Positions 22,242-31,980 of a stretch of 50,546 nucleotides of DNA are shown one piece after another. Location: positions 71,481 to 122,026 of the forward strand of contig JAIMKU010000001.1 in NCBI GenBank assembly GCA_020692235.1, given 5' to 3'. The notes under the pieces are model-generated. The model was not told the origin of the DNA. It ran no database searches and saw nothing but the letters and a program-made list of their open reading frames with translations. The position numbers and the translations under genes were made by a program. Origin of the DNA: Hydrogenophilus sp. (GTDB taxonomy: Bacteria > Pseudomonadota > Gammaproteobacteria > Burkholderiales > Thiobacillaceae). Positions within the stretch are counted from its first letter, which is position 1; each line of letters starts with the position of its first letter.

Positions 22242-22784
22242 TTATGCGCGCAGCAGGCGGCCGCTGGTCGGATCGACGATGGTCGACGGCCGCCGGCGGT
22301 CGCCGATGCGGCCGGCCAATACCCAGACCGACTGAGCAAACGCAGCGCGACATTGGGCCGCCGTTTGCAGAGTGCGCTGGCCATAACGATTGGCGCTGGT
22401 CGAGACCAGCGCCATGCCGAGCGCCCGACACAGGCGGGCGGCCTCCGGGTGGGCGGTGACCCGCACGGCGAGCTTTGTGTGGCGGCCCGTCAACCAACGC
22501 GGACAACGGCGCCCAGCCGGCAGCAGCAACGTAGTCGGACCGGGCCAGTATTGCGGCCAGGCGGCCGCTGCTTCGGCCAGGTAGGGCGTGAATTGTTCCG
22601 GCGCGCTGCCGATCAGGATCAGCCCTTTGCTTTTGGGCCGGCCTTTGAGCCGTAGGAGGGTCGCCACGGCGCGGGTGTTCATCGGGTCGCAGCCCAGGCC
22701 GTAGCAGGACTCGGTCGGGTAGGCGATGAGGCCGCCCGTGGCCAGGTGACGGCGCAGGGCGGTGATGTCGGGCAGCGGGGTCAC
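22242..22784 (-). CDS. tsaC: Sua5/YciO/YrdC family threonylcarbamoyl-AMP synthase
   Basis: LRRHLATGGLIAYPTESCYGLGCDPMNTRAVATLLRLKGRPKSKGLILIGS...; start overlaps the purD end. Confidence 0.92.
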   Translation of the reverse strand: MTPLPDITALRRHLATGGLIAYPTESCYGLGCDPMNTRAVATLLRLKGRPKSKGLILIGSAPEQFTPYLAEAAAAWPQYWPGPTTLLLPAGRRCPRWLTGRHTKLAVRVTAHPEAARLCRALGMALVSTSANRYGQRTLQTAAQCRAAFAQSVWVLAGRIGDRRRPSTIVDPTSGRLLRA

Positions 22785-24052
22785 CGCCGCTTGATGGCTC
22801 GCCAGCCGATGTCGCAGCGCATCTGGCGGCCGGCGAAATTGATCTGCTCGGCTACTTCATAGGCACGGCCCTGGGCGATCTTTACGGTGTCGCCCAGCGC
22901 CGTCACGCACAGTACCCGACCGCCACTGGTGACCACCTGGTCGCCCTGGATGGCGGTGCCGGCATGGAAGATGTGGAAGTCATCGCCCTTGATGCCCAGG
23001 CCGGTGATGGCATCGCCCTTGCGGGGCGAGTCGGGGTAATTGGCGGCGGCCAGCACCACGCCCAGTGCCACCCGGCGATCCCACTCGGCCTCGACCTGGT
23101 CCAGCCGGCCGTCGATGGCGGCCTCGATCAGCACGGTAAGGTCGCTCTTCATGCGCAGCATGATCGGCTGGGTCTCCGGGTCGCCCATGCGGCAGTTGAA
23201 TTCCAGCACGCCGATCTTGCCGCTCGGGTCGATCATCACGCCGGCATAGAGAAAGCCGGTGTAGGGCGTGCCCTCGGCCTTCATGCCCTGGACCACCGGG
23301 CGGATCACCTTGCGCAGGATGCGGGCGTGCAGCTCCGGGGTAACCACGGGGGCGGGCGAATAGGCGCCCATGCCGCCGGTGTTGGGGCCCTTGTCCTCGT
23401 CGAGCAGGCGCTTGTGGTCCTGGGACGTGGCCATGGCCAGCACGTGTTCGCCATCGACCATGACGATGAAACTGGTCTCCTCGCCTTGCAGGCACTCCTC
23501 GATCACCACCCTGGCGCCGGCGGCGCCAAATGAGTTGTCGGCCAGCATCGTATCGACCGCCGCATGGGCTTCTTCATTGCTTGTCGCCACCACCACGCCC
23601 TTGCCGGCGGCCAGGCCGTCGGCCTTGATGACGATGGGCGCGCCCTCGGCATCGATGTAGGCGTGGGCGGCGGCGGCATCGGTGAAGGTCGCGTACTTGG
23701 CGGTCGGGATGTGGTGCCGGACCATGAACTGCTTGGCGAAGTCCTTCGACGATTCCAACTGCGCGGCGGCCTGGGTGGGCCCGAATATCTTCAGATGAGC
23801 AGCCCGGAAGGCATCGACGATGCCGGCCGCCAGCGGCGCCTCCGGCCCGACCACGGTGTAGGCGATGTTTTCCTGCCGGGCAAATTCGATCAGCTCCGGG
23901 ATGGTCGTCAGCGCGATATTTTCCAGGCCCTCCTCGCGCGCCGTGCCGCCGTTGCCGGGGGCGACGTAGACCTTCTGGATGCGCGGGCCCTGCGCCAGCC
24001 GCCAGGCCAGGGCGTGTTCGCGGCCGCCGGAACCGATCAGCAACAATTTCAT
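22781..24052 (-). CDS. purD: Phosphoribosylamine-glycine ligase
   Basis: MKLLLIGSGGREHALAWRLAQG...VVGPEAPLAAGIVDAF...VIKADGLAAGKGVVVA. Confidence 0.97.
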   Translation of the reverse strand: MKLLLIGSGGREHALAWRLAQGPRIQKVYVAPGNGGTAREEGLENIALTTIPELIEFARQENIAYTVVGPEAPLAAGIVDAFRAAHLKIFGPTQAAAQLESSKDFAKQFMVRHHIPTAKYATFTDAAAAHAYIDAEGAPIVIKADGLAAGKGVVVATSNEEAHAAVDTMLADNSFGAAGARVVIEECLQGEETSFIVMVDGEHVLAMATSQDHKRLLDEDKGPNTGGMGAYSPAPVVTPELHARILRKVIRPVVQGMKAEGTPYTGFLYAGVMIDPSGKIGVLEFNCRMGDPETQPIMLRMKSDLTVLIEAAIDGRLDQVEAEWDRRVALGVVLAAANYPDSPRKGDAITGLGIKGDDFHIFHAGTAIQGDQVVTSGGRVLCVTALGDTVKIAQGRAYEVAEQINFAGRQMRCDIGWRAIKRR

Positions 24053-24053
24053 A

Positions 24054-24332
24054 TCAGGCGGCCTCCGCCAGTTTCTGGTGTCTGGCCGGACCACCGTGGA
24101 GCATACCGGCCACGCTGATGTCTTCGTCGATCTCGGACCAGTGTGCGCCAAGGCCGGACCCGATCAACTCATAGTGGTTGCGTTGAGCCTGGGTGGCCTC
24201 GGACAACCGCCAGGACCAGGCCAGGGGTACGCTGACCGTGCGACCATCGCTCAAGTCGGCGATGATGGCGTTGTCGGTCACGCGCAGTGCGAGTATGCGC
24301 GGTGTGTTGTATTCAATCACCACAGTGCTCAT
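24054..24332 (-). CDS. DUF2442 domain-containing protein
   Basis: ILALRVTDNAIIADLSDGRTVSVPLAWSWRLSEATQAQRNHYELIGSGLGAHWSEIDEDISVAGML. Confidence 0.85.
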   Translation of the reverse strand: MSTVVIEYNTPRILALRVTDNAIIADLSDGRTVSVPLAWSWRLSEATQAQRNHYELIGSGLGAHWSEIDEDISVAGMLHGGPARHQKLAEAA

Positions 24333-24552
24333 GCCATGCCTCCATCAGTAAATTGTGGTGCGCCACGACCAGCCGGCGAATCTGGCTTAACTCATGGGCC
24401 GAAAAGCCATCGTTGCCGGCAAAGTTCACCGGATTGAGCCAAAACTTGCAAGTCATGTCTTCGCGTTTGATGTGGACATGCGCCGCTTCGTTACAGTCGA
24501 AACTGTAGAAGAAAAAACGTTAGGCGCCTGTTATTCCGCGAACCGTCGGCAT
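24313..24552 (-). pseudogene. DUF4160-family gene with in-frame TAA at codon 11
   Basis: [78 protein letters not shown]; the stop is at 24520-24522 (minus strand), and the rest is one open frame overlapping DUF2442. Confidence 0.75.
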
Positions 24553-24557
24553 GTCGA

Positions 24558-26123
24558 TCAGTGTCTGAAGTGCCGCATACCGGTAAACACCATGGCCATG
24601 CCGCGTTCGTCGGCGGCGGCGATGACCTCCGCGTCGCGCATCGAGCCGCCGGGCTGGATCACCGCCCGGATGCCGGCCTCACCGGCGTTGTCGATGCCGT
24701 CGCGGAACGGGAAGAAGGCGTCGGAGGCCATCACCGATCCGGGCACTTTGAGGCCGGCGTGTTTGGCCTTGATGGCGGCGATGCGGGCCGAGTTGACCCG
24801 GCTCATCTGGCCGGCGCCGACGCCGATGGTCATGTTGTCCCGGGCGTAGACGATGGCGTTGGACTTGACGAACTTGGCCACCCGCCAGGCGAATAACAGG
24901 TCGCGCAGCTCGGCTTCGGTCGGCGCGCGCCGGGTGACCACCTTGATCTCGTGGTTGAGCAGGAGGTCGGCGTCCTGCACCAGCAGGCCGCCGTTGACCC
25001 GCTTGTAGTCCAGGCGCTGGCCTGGCTGGGTCGGCCACTGGCCGCATTCGAGCAGACGTACATTCTTCTTGGTGGCGCAGATGGCGATGGCGGCCTGGGA
25101 AATTTTTGGCGCGATGATGATCTCGACGAACTGGCGCTCGACGATGGCGGCGGCGGTGGCGCCGTCCAGCTCGCCGTTGCAGGCGACGATGCCGCCGAAG
25201 GCCGATTCGGGATCGGTCTGGTAGGCACGGTCGTAGGCTTCGAGTAGCGTTGCGCCATAGGCGACGCCGCATGGGTTGGCGTGCTTGACGATGACGCAGG
25301 CTGGGGCGGCATCGAACTGCTTGACGCATTCCAGGGCGGCATCGGCGTCGCCGATGTTGTTGTAACTGAGTTCCTTACCCTGCAACTGGCGGGCAGTGGC
25401 GATGCTCGCCTCCCTGGCCCCGGCCTCGACATAGAAGGCGGCATTCTGGTGCGGGTTCTCGCCGTAGCGCATGGCCTGCCGCTTACTGAATTGCAGGTTG
25501 ATGGTGCGCGGAAATTCGGAGTCTTCAACCAGCTTGCCGAAGTGGTTGGCGATGGCGCCGTCGTAGGCGGCGGTGTGCTCGAAGGCCTTGATGGCCAGCG
25601 AGAAGCGGGTCTGGTCACTGACCGCGCCGCCGTTGGCCTTCATCTCTTCAATGACTTTCGCGTAGTCGGCCGGGTCGGTGACGATGGTGACAAAGGCGTG
25701 GTTCTTGGCCGCAGAGCGGACCATGGCCGGGCCGCCGATGTCGATGTTCTCGATGGCCTCCGCCAGGGTGCAGCCGGGCTTGGCCACGGTGGTGACGAAC
25801 GGGTACAGGTTGACGCAGACCAGGTCGATGTTGCCGATGTTGCTGCGGTTCATCGCCGCGACGTGCTCGGGCAGATCGCGGCGGCCCAGTATGCCGCCGT
25901 GGATCTTCGGGTGCAGGGTCTTGACCCGGCCGTCCAGCATCTCCGGGAAGCCGGTGTAGTCGGCCACCTCGATGACCGGGATGGCGGCCTCGCGGAGGGC
26001 CTTGGCGGTGCCGCCGGTGGAGAGCAACTCGACGCCCTGGGCGTGGAGGACGCGGGCGAGGTCGATGAGACCGGTCTTGTCGGATACGGAGAGCAGTGCG
26101 CGTTTAATCATTTGCTGGGCCAA
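24558..26123 (-). CDS. purH: Bifunctional AICAR transformylase/IMP cyclohydrolase
   Basis: [38 protein letters not shown]...[22 protein letters not shown]. Confidence 0.97.
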   Translation of the reverse strand: MAQQMIKRALLSVSDKTGLIDLARVLHAQGVELLSTGGTAKALREAAIPVIEVADYTGFPEMLDGRVKTLHPKIHGGILGRRDLPEHVAAMNRSNIGNIDLVCVNLYPFVTTVAKPGCTLAEAIENIDIGGPAMVRSAAKNHAFVTIVTDPADYAKVIEEMKANGGAVSDQTRFSLAIKAFEHTAAYDGAIANHFGKLVEDSEFPRTINLQFSKRQAMRYGENPHQNAAFYVEAGAREASIATARQLQGKELSYNNIGDADAALECVKQFDAAPACVIVKHANPCGVAYGATLLEAYDRAYQTDPESAFGGIVACNGELDGATAAAIVERQFVEIIIAPKISQAAIAICATKKNVRLLECGQWPTQPGQRLDYKRVNGGLLVQDADLLLNHEIKVVTRRAPTEAELRDLLFAWRVAKFVKSNAIVYARDNMTIGVGAGQMSRVNSARIAAIKAKHAGLKVPGSVMASDAFFPFRDGIDNAGEAGIRAVIQPGGSMRDAEVIAAADERGMAMVFTGMRHFRH

Positions 26124-26162
26124 AGTGGATAGAGGGACGGTAGGAGCGGCCTTGGCCGCGAT

Positions 26163-26414
26163 TTATTTGATTCCGTGTTGCAGCATCTTCTTGCGCAGGG
26201 TGTTGCGGTTGATGCCCAGTATGTCGGCGGCGCGGCTCTGGTTGTTGCCGGCCTGGTCGAGCACGATCCGCAACAGCGGCCTCTCGACGCAGTTCATCAC
26301 CATCTCGTGGACGTTCGCGGCGACCTCGCCATCGAGGTCCTTGAAATACTGGGTCAATACCTTTCTCACGCAAACGCTGAGTTCGTTTTCATCCACCGCC
26401 AACATTGTTATCAA
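26163..26414 (-). CDS. fis: Fis family DNA-binding protein
   Basis: C-terminal RPLLRIVLDQAGNNQSRAADILGINRNTLRKKMLQHGIK; between dusB and purH. Confidence 0.92.
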   Translation of the reverse strand: MITMLAVDENELSVCVRKVLTQYFKDLDGEVAANVHEMVMNCVERPLLRIVLDQAGNNQSRAADILGINRNTLRKKMLQHGIK

Positions 26415-26440
26415 TCCCCTTGTCGTCGTTTCGGTCGTGC

Positions 26441-27466
26441 TCAGGCGGCTCGCCGGTCCAGCAGTTGGTCTTGCCGGTACAGCAGCCGGCAGCTCCTTTC
26501 GGCCGCGCGGCTGAAAAATTCATTGGCCGCCTGCATCTGTTCCCGGGTGGTTTCCAGCCGGTTCATGGCATGGCGGAAACCGGCCGAATCGGTCAGACCA
26601 CGGGTGTACCATGCAATGTGTTTGCGCGCCATGAGCACGCCAGTGTATTCGCCATAGAAACGATATAGATCGTCCAGATGTTCCAGCATGATCCGGTGGA
26701 TTTCGACCACCTCGGGTGCCGGCAGGCGTTCGCCGCTGGCCAGGTAATGGGCGATCTCGCGAAACAGCCAGGGCCGTCCCATCGCGGCGCGGCCGATCAT
26801 GATGGCGTCGGCGCCGGTGTAGTCGAGCACATGCTTCGCCTTTTCCGGCGTGGTGATGTCGCCGTTGGCGATGACCGGAATCCTGGCCGCGGCCTTCACC
26901 GCCCGGATGGTGTCGTACTCGGCCTCGCCGGTGTAGGCGCAGGCGCGGGTGCGGCCGTGCAGGGCCAGGGCCTGGATGCCGGATTCCTGGGCGATCCTGA
27001 GTATGGTCAGGGCGTTGCGGGCGGACTTGTCCCAGCCGGTGCGGGTCTTCAGGGTCACCGGCACCTCGGGCACCGCGTTCACCACCGCCTCCAGGATGCG
27101 GCCGACCAGCGCCTCGTCCTTGAGCAGGGCTGAACCGGCCATCACGTTGCACACCTTCTTGGCCGGGCAGCCCATGTTGATGTCGATGATCTGGGCGCCG
27201 TTGTCAACGTTGTGGCGGGCGGCCTGGGCCAGCATGGCCGGGTCGGCGCCGGCGATCTGGACGCTGATCGGCGCCGTCTCGCCCTCGTGATTGGCCCGCC
27301 GCCGGGTCTTCTCGGAACCGTACAGGAGCGAATTCGAGGTCACCATCTCGGACACCGCCATGCCCGCGCCCAGGCGCTTGCAGAGCTGACGGAACGGCCG
27401 GTCTGTGACGCCCGCCATGGGCGCGACGATCAGGTTGTTCCGTAGGATGTGGGGGCCGATGTGCAT
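26441..27466 (-). CDS. dusB: tRNA-dihydrouridine synthase B
   Basis: NNLIVAPMAGVTDRPFRQLCKRLGAGMAVSEMVTSNSLLYG...INMGCPAKKVCNVMAGSALL. Confidence 0.95.
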   Translation of the reverse strand: MHIGPHILRNNLIVAPMAGVTDRPFRQLCKRLGAGMAVSEMVTSNSLLYGSEKTRRRANHEGETAPISVQIAGADPAMLAQAARHNVDNGAQIIDINMGCPAKKVCNVMAGSALLKDEALVGRILEAVVNAVPEVPVTLKTRTGWDKSARNALTILRIAQESGIQALALHGRTRACAYTGEAEYDTIRAVKAAARIPVIANGDITTPEKAKHVLDYTGADAIMIGRAAMGRPWLFREIAHYLASGERLPAPEVVEIHRIMLEHLDDLYRFYGEYTGVLMARKHIAWYTRGLTDSAGFRHAMNRLETTREQMQAANEFFSRAAERSCRLLYRQDQLLDRRAA

Positions 27467-27612
27467 GACATTCTGGTGACGCGGGAGGGCCCGGATTCTA
27501 CCCTCTAGAGTGCCGATACGAAAGCCGATTTGCTGAAAAATTGGGCACGTTTTAAGTGCATGGCAGACAAAGGATGGCGCGATCCGGCAGGATTGGGCAT
27601 CATCGCCCGGCT

Positions 27613-29088
27613 ATGAAAAAAACCGACCCGCGCAGATTCGTTTTGACCTGGATAGTCCCCGCATTGCTGGGCGGCGTCACGGTGTTCGGTTTCGCGCCGT
27701 TTTATCTCTTTCCCATTCCTATCGTCGCCCTGGCACTGTTTTACCGCAGCCTGACCGGCCTCGGCCCGGGCGAGGCCTTTCGGCGTGGCTACGTCTTCGG
27801 CCTGGGCTGGTTCCTGGCCGGGGTGTCCTGGGTCTACGTCAGCATGCACGATGTCGGCGAGCTGAGCCTGCCGCTGGCCGGGCTGGTGACCGTGCTGTTT
27901 GCGTCCGTGCTGGCCTTCTTCCCGGCCCTGGCCGGCGGGTTGTCGGCCCAATTGCGGGTCTCCGGCAACCTGCGTGCCCTGCTCGGGTTTCCGGCGCTTT
28001 GGGCGTTGGCCGAATGGTTGCGCGGCTGGGTATTGACCGGTCTGCCGTGGCAGTCGCTGGGGTATTCGCAAGTGCCATATGGACCGCTGGTCGGCTTTGC
28101 CCCGATCCTGGGCGTCTATGGGGTGACCTGGCTGGCGGCCCTGTCGGCGGTCGGCATCGGCCGCTGGCGGCCCTGGCCGCTGGCGCTGGTGGTGGCGCTC
28201 TGGGCAGCCGGTTTGGGCCTGCAAACGCTGGAATGGACCCAACCCGCAGGCGAGCCGGTCAGCGTCAGCCTGCTCCAGGGCAATGTTCAGCAGGACCTCA
28301 AGTTCCGTCCTGAGCGTTTGGCCGCGACCCTGGAGCTTTACGGCCAGCAGGCGATGGCTAGCCAGTCACGCCTGACCGTCCTGCCGGAGACGGCCTTGCC
28401 GTTGTTCCGCGAGGATGTGCCGCCGGACTATTTGCAGCGCCTGGCCGACCATGCCAGGGCCCAGGGCGGCGACCTGCTCTATGGCGTGCCGGACCGGGAC
28501 GCCGACGGCCGCTATTACAACAGCGTGATGTCGATCGGCGTATCGGCCGCGCAGACCTACCGCAAGGTGCATCTGGTGCCGTTCGGCGAGTTTGTGCCGC
28601 TCGGCTTCAGGTGGCTGGTCGATGCCATGAAGGTGCCGCTGTCGGACTTCAGCCGGGGCCGGCCCAATCAGCCGCCGCTTGATGTCGCCGGTCAGCGGCT
28701 GGCCATGAACGTCTGTTACGAGGACGTCTTCGGCGAGGAGTTGATCGATGCCCTGCCGGCCGCGACGCTGATGGCCAACGTCAGCAACGATGCCTGGTTT
28801 GGCGATTCCTTCGCGCCCTGGCAGCACCTGCAGATCGCCCAGATGCGGGCGCTGGAGACCGGCCGCTGGTGGCTCAAGGACAACAACACCGGCATCACCG
28901 CCGTGCTTGACCATAAGGGCCGGGTGGTGGCCAGCCTGCAACCGTTCACCGCCGGCACGCTCGACAGCCAGGTCCAAGGCATGACCGGCGCGACGCCCTT
29001 CGTCCGCTGGGGTAATCGTGCGTTCCTGGCACTGGCGGCCCTCAGCCTGCTGGTGGCGGCCGGCCTGGGCCGCCGGGAGACCGCTTGA
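27613..29088 (+). CDS. lnt: Apolipoprotein N-acyltransferase
   Basis: FGFAPFYLFPIPIVALALFYRSL...LPWQSLGYSQ...LPETALPLF...NVSNDAWFGDSFAPWQHLQIAQMRALETGRW. Confidence 0.95.
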   Translation: MKKTDPRRFVLTWIVPALLGGVTVFGFAPFYLFPIPIVALALFYRSLTGLGPGEAFRRGYVFGLGWFLAGVSWVYVSMHDVGELSLPLAGLVTVLFASVLAFFPALAGGLSAQLRVSGNLRALLGFPALWALAEWLRGWVLTGLPWQSLGYSQVPYGPLVGFAPILGVYGVTWLAALSAVGIGRWRPWPLALVVALWAAGLGLQTLEWTQPAGEPVSVSLLQGNVQQDLKFRPERLAATLELYGQQAMASQSRLTVLPETALPLFREDVPPDYLQRLADHARAQGGDLLYGVPDRDADGRYYNSVMSIGVSAAQTYRKVHLVPFGEFVPLGFRWLVDAMKVPLSDFSRGRPNQPPLDVAGQRLAMNVCYEDVFGEELIDALPAATLMANVSNDAWFGDSFAPWQHLQIAQMRALETGRWWLKDNNTGITAVLDHKGRVVASLQPFTAGTLDSQVQGMTGATPFVRWGNRAFLALAALSLLVAAGLGRRETA

Positions 29089-29112
29089 TGCCATAAAGCA
29101 CACGGGCGTATC

Positions 29113-29400
29113 ATGAAAAATATGAAGCCTGTGAACTGGAATTCCGAAAAGAGCATCCGTCTCAAGGCAGAACGAGGCGTCTCCTTCGAGGAGGTGCTAT
29201 CAGCCATGTCGCATGGTGGGCTTCTCGATGTTCAAGACCATCCAAATATGGGCCAGTATCCGAACCAACGTATGCTGGTGGTTCGGATTCGCGGCTATGC
29301 CTATCTGGTGCCGTTTGTGGAAACCGAAACCGAAGTCTTCCTGAAGACGATCATTCCGAGCAGGAAGGCTACCCGCAACTATTTGACTGAGGGCTGTTGA
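29113..29400 (+). CDS. brnT: BrnT-family type II toxin
   Basis: NWNSEKSIRLKAERGVSFEEVLSAMSHGGLLDVQDHPNMGQYPNQRMLVVRIRGYAYLVPFVETETEVFLKTIIPSRKATRNYL. Confidence 0.78.
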   Translation: MKNMKPVNWNSEKSIRLKAERGVSFEEVLSAMSHGGLLDVQDHPNMGQYPNQRMLVVRIRGYAYLVPFVETETEVFLKTIIPSRKATRNYLTEGC

Positions 29401-29401
29401 A

Positions 29402-29725
29402 ATGGATAAAGAACGTAGACTTGAGGAGGAGATTTTGGCCTCCTTTGAAAGGGGCGAATGGCAGTCCGTGCCAAATCTCAGCGCTGAAATTGCTCGCTTT
29501 TCCTCAATGGCATCAGCCTCGCTCGTCAAGGATAAGCGCGTCAACATTCGCATTTCTTCCCGCGATCTCGAAGATATTCAAGCTAGGGCTGCCGAGGAAG
29601 CCATTCCATATCAAACGCTCATGGCTAGCGTACTTCACAAATTCGTTACCGGACGCCTTGTCGAGCCGTCACTCAGTCCGGCGAATAAAGTTCGATCGTG
29701 CAAGCGAGGCGCCAGCACGATCTGA
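29402..29725 (+). CDS. Cognate antitoxin (CopG/RHH or BrnA-like)
   Basis: Immediately downstream of the toxin; KRVNIRISSRDLEDIQARAAEEAIPYQTLMASVLHKFVTGRLVE. Confidence 0.8.
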   Translation: MDKERRLEEEILASFERGEWQSVPNLSAEIARFSSMASASLVKDKRVNIRISSRDLEDIQARAAEEAIPYQTLMASVLHKFVTGRLVEPSLSPANKVRSCKRGASTI

Positions 29726-29868
29726 GCCGTTTGTTGGATGCGCCCGGTTCGACGTATCACCGGGAGAACGGGTGCCTGACCGCCCGTTCATGCGTGTTGT
29801 TGCGGCGGCCGGCCTGGGCCGCAGGGCAAGGTAAAATTCAGCCTGTTCGATTCACAAGGTAGATCGCG

Positions 29869-30933
29869 ATGTCCGAACCCGTCCCTATCCGTCTCACCCA
29901 CCTTTCCCATGGCGGCGGCTGCGGCTGCAAGATCGCGCCGGCGGTACTGGAGAAAATCCTGGCCGATACGCCGTTCGCAAAAGGCGTCCTGAGCCAGTTT
30001 CCCGACCTGTTGGTGGGCATCGAGTCGGGCGACGATGCCGCCGTGTGGCGGTTGAACGATCAGCAGGCCATCGTTGCCACCACTGATTTCTTTATGCCTA
30101 TCGTCGACGATCCATTCGTGTTCGGCCAGATCGCGGCGACCAATGCCCTCTCCGATGTCTACGCCATGGGCGGCCGGCCGTTGTTCGCCCTGGCCCTGGT
30201 CGGTATGCCCATCGACAAACTGCCTCACGACACCATTCGCCAGATACTGGCGGGTGGCGCGGCCGCGGCGAAAGATGCCGGCATCCCCATCGCCGGCGGC
30301 CACTCCATCGACTCGCAGGAACCGATCTATGGCCTGGTGGCCATCGGCGTGGTGGACCCGGCCAAGTTCAAGAAGAACAACGCGGCCCGGCCCGATGATG
30401 TGCTGATTCTGGGCAAGGGCCTGGGCGTGGGTATCTATTTGGCGGCCTTGAAAAAGGACGCCCTGCCGGCGGCGGGTTACGCGGCGATGGTGGCCTCAAC
30501 CACCCAGCTCAATACCCCGGGTATTGCACTGAGCGAGCTGGAGGGCGTCCATGCCATGACCGATGTAACCGGCTTTGGCCTGTTGGGCCACGCCCTGGAA
30601 CTGGCGCGCGGCTCCAGCCTGAACGCACATGTGGCGTTCGGCCGGCTGCCGGTCTTGCCGGGCGTGGCGGCGCTGGCCCAGGCCGGTCTGGTCACCGGCG
30701 CCAGCGGCCGTAACTGGACCAGCTACGGCGCCAGCGTCAATCTGTTCGAGGGCTGCCAGGACTGGCAGCAGGCGATACTCACCGATCCGCAGACCAGCGG
30801 CGGTCTGCTGGTGGCCTGCGCGGCCGACAGGGTCGAGGTGGTGCTGGATATTTTTCGCCGTCAGGGGTGCGAACAGGCGGCGGTCATCGGCGAGTTGACC
30901 GCCGCCGAGCCGGGGGTAACCGTGACGGCTTGA
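29869..30933 (+). CDS. selD: Selenide, water dikinase (Cys form)
   Basis: LTHLSHGGGCGCKIAPAVLEKIL...VGIESGDDAAVWRLNDQQAIVATTDFFMPIVDDPFVFGQIAATNALSDVYAMGG. Confidence 0.95.
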   Translation: MSEPVPIRLTHLSHGGGCGCKIAPAVLEKILADTPFAKGVLSQFPDLLVGIESGDDAAVWRLNDQQAIVATTDFFMPIVDDPFVFGQIAATNALSDVYAMGGRPLFALALVGMPIDKLPHDTIRQILAGGAAAAKDAGIPIAGGHSIDSQEPIYGLVAIGVVDPAKFKKNNAARPDDVLILGKGLGVGIYLAALKKDALPAAGYAAMVASTTQLNTPGIALSELEGVHAMTDVTGFGLLGHALELARGSSLNAHVAFGRLPVLPGVAALAQAGLVTGASGRNWTSYGASVNLFEGCQDWQQAILTDPQTSGGLLVACAADRVEVVLDIFRRQGCEQAAVIGELTAAEPGVTVTA

Positions 30934-30980
30934 TGGGCAAGCCCGGTCGATACAAGGCCCGGTTGTCAGGCAAGGTCGGT

Positions 30981-31120
30981 CGTAGGTCGGGATTCTCCCC
31001 GACAACCCACGCCCATGGGACCCGCAACGTCGGGATAAATCCCGACCTACCACACCGCCGGTTGGGATTGAAACCCCGTGCAAGCTTGCCGGGCGTAGGT
31101 CGGACTTTAGTCCGACAAAC
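30981..31120. repeat. Cluster of three REP-like palindromes downstream of selD
   Basis: GTAGGTCGGGATTCTCCCCGACAAC (about 30982-31006), GTCGGGATAAATCCCGACCTAC (about 31029-31050), GTAGGTCGGACTTTAGTCCGACAAAC (31095-31120). Confidence 0.75.
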
Positions 31121-31122
31121 CA

Positions 31123-31671
31123 TCAGCGGCCGTAGTTCGCGCCGCTGTTGCCGCCGCGCACCAGCATGACCGGATGCAAGGTGGCGCGGCCCTGGCCATA
31201 GAAGGAATAGCCGGTCGAGAAGTCGACGTACCAGACGGTGTTTTGCTCCAGGTAGGTGGGTGTGCTGGACCAGACGATGGCGGAGGGGGCGTTCGGGAAA
31301 ACGGCGGTGTTGAGCGCCGGTTTGGTGCGGCATTCCTCCACCAGGGTGAACAATTCCTTGACGTTCGGCAGGCGCCAGTCGTTGTTGCCGGCGTAGGCGG
31401 TACCGGCTTGCGCCAGCGCATCGGTCCATTTGAAGGATTGGGCCGAGCCGGTGCAGGTTGCGCCGTCCCAGGTCATACCCTCGGCGCAATGTTTCCACAT
31501 TAGTTGCGTGCGGCTGTCGGTCACCGTGCCGTCGCCGTTGTCGGTGTAGGCGGCATCGGGATTCCGGGCCGGGATGGTGGTGTCGGTACAGCTTACCGCG
31601 AGGGCCTGGCCGGCAAGCCCGCCGCCCAGCAAAAGAAGGGTGGCCGTGTTCCGGAGGGTGAGGTTTTTCAT
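31123..31671 (-). CDS. DUF1566 (Lcl-like) domain-containing secreted protein
   Basis: Signal peptide MKNLTLRNTATLLLLGGGLAGQALAVS; YTDNGDGTVTDSRTQLMWKHCAEG...WRLPNVKELFTLVE...VWSSTPTY...YFYGQGRATLHPVMLVRGG. Confidence 0.85.
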   Translation of the reverse strand: MKNLTLRNTATLLLLGGGLAGQALAVSCTDTTIPARNPDAAYTDNGDGTVTDSRTQLMWKHCAEGMTWDGATCTGSAQSFKWTDALAQAGTAYAGNNDWRLPNVKELFTLVEECRTKPALNTAVFPNAPSAIVWSSTPTYLEQNTVWYVDFSTGYSFYGQGRATLHPVMLVRGGNSGANYGR

Positions 31672-31699
31672 GGTCGGTTCCTTGGCGATGGTTTCCGGC

Positions 31700-31980
31700 T
31701 TATGGCGCGCTGCGCACCAGAAGCACGGCGTAGTTGTTGCTGCGATAGCCATAACTGGCCAGGCCGTAAACGAAGCTGACATAACGGGCGAGATTGGCCT
31801 GTCCGGCATAGCCGGAACCGGACCAGTAGTTGAGGCTAAGCGTATTGGGGACACTGGTGGTGTCGATGGTCGGTGTGGTCGAGCCGAGCAGGGTCAGTCC
31901 GACCAGTTCCTGCTGGTTGGGCAGCCGCCAGTCAGCATGGCCGCAAAGCCCTTGAGCGTTGACGTCCTGAACGTATTTCT
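31700..31980 (-). pseudogene. C-terminal fragment of a second DUF1566 paralog
   Basis: Reads KYVQDVNAQGLCGHADWRLPNQQELVGLTLLGSTTPTIDTTSVPNTLSLNYWSGSGYAGQANLARYVSFVYGLASYGYRSNNYAVLLVRSAP*; 5' part missing where the IS-like end begins. Confidence 0.75.

Noticed and set aside
29869-30933. Selenocysteine-containing SelD
   Set aside because: The active-site region reads GGCGCK with ordinary Cys codons; no in-frame UGA.
31062-31077. GGTTGGGATTGAAACC resembling a CRISPR repeat end
   Set aside because: Single occurrence, no regularly spaced copies or spacers and no cas genes; part of the REP-rich region downstream of selD.
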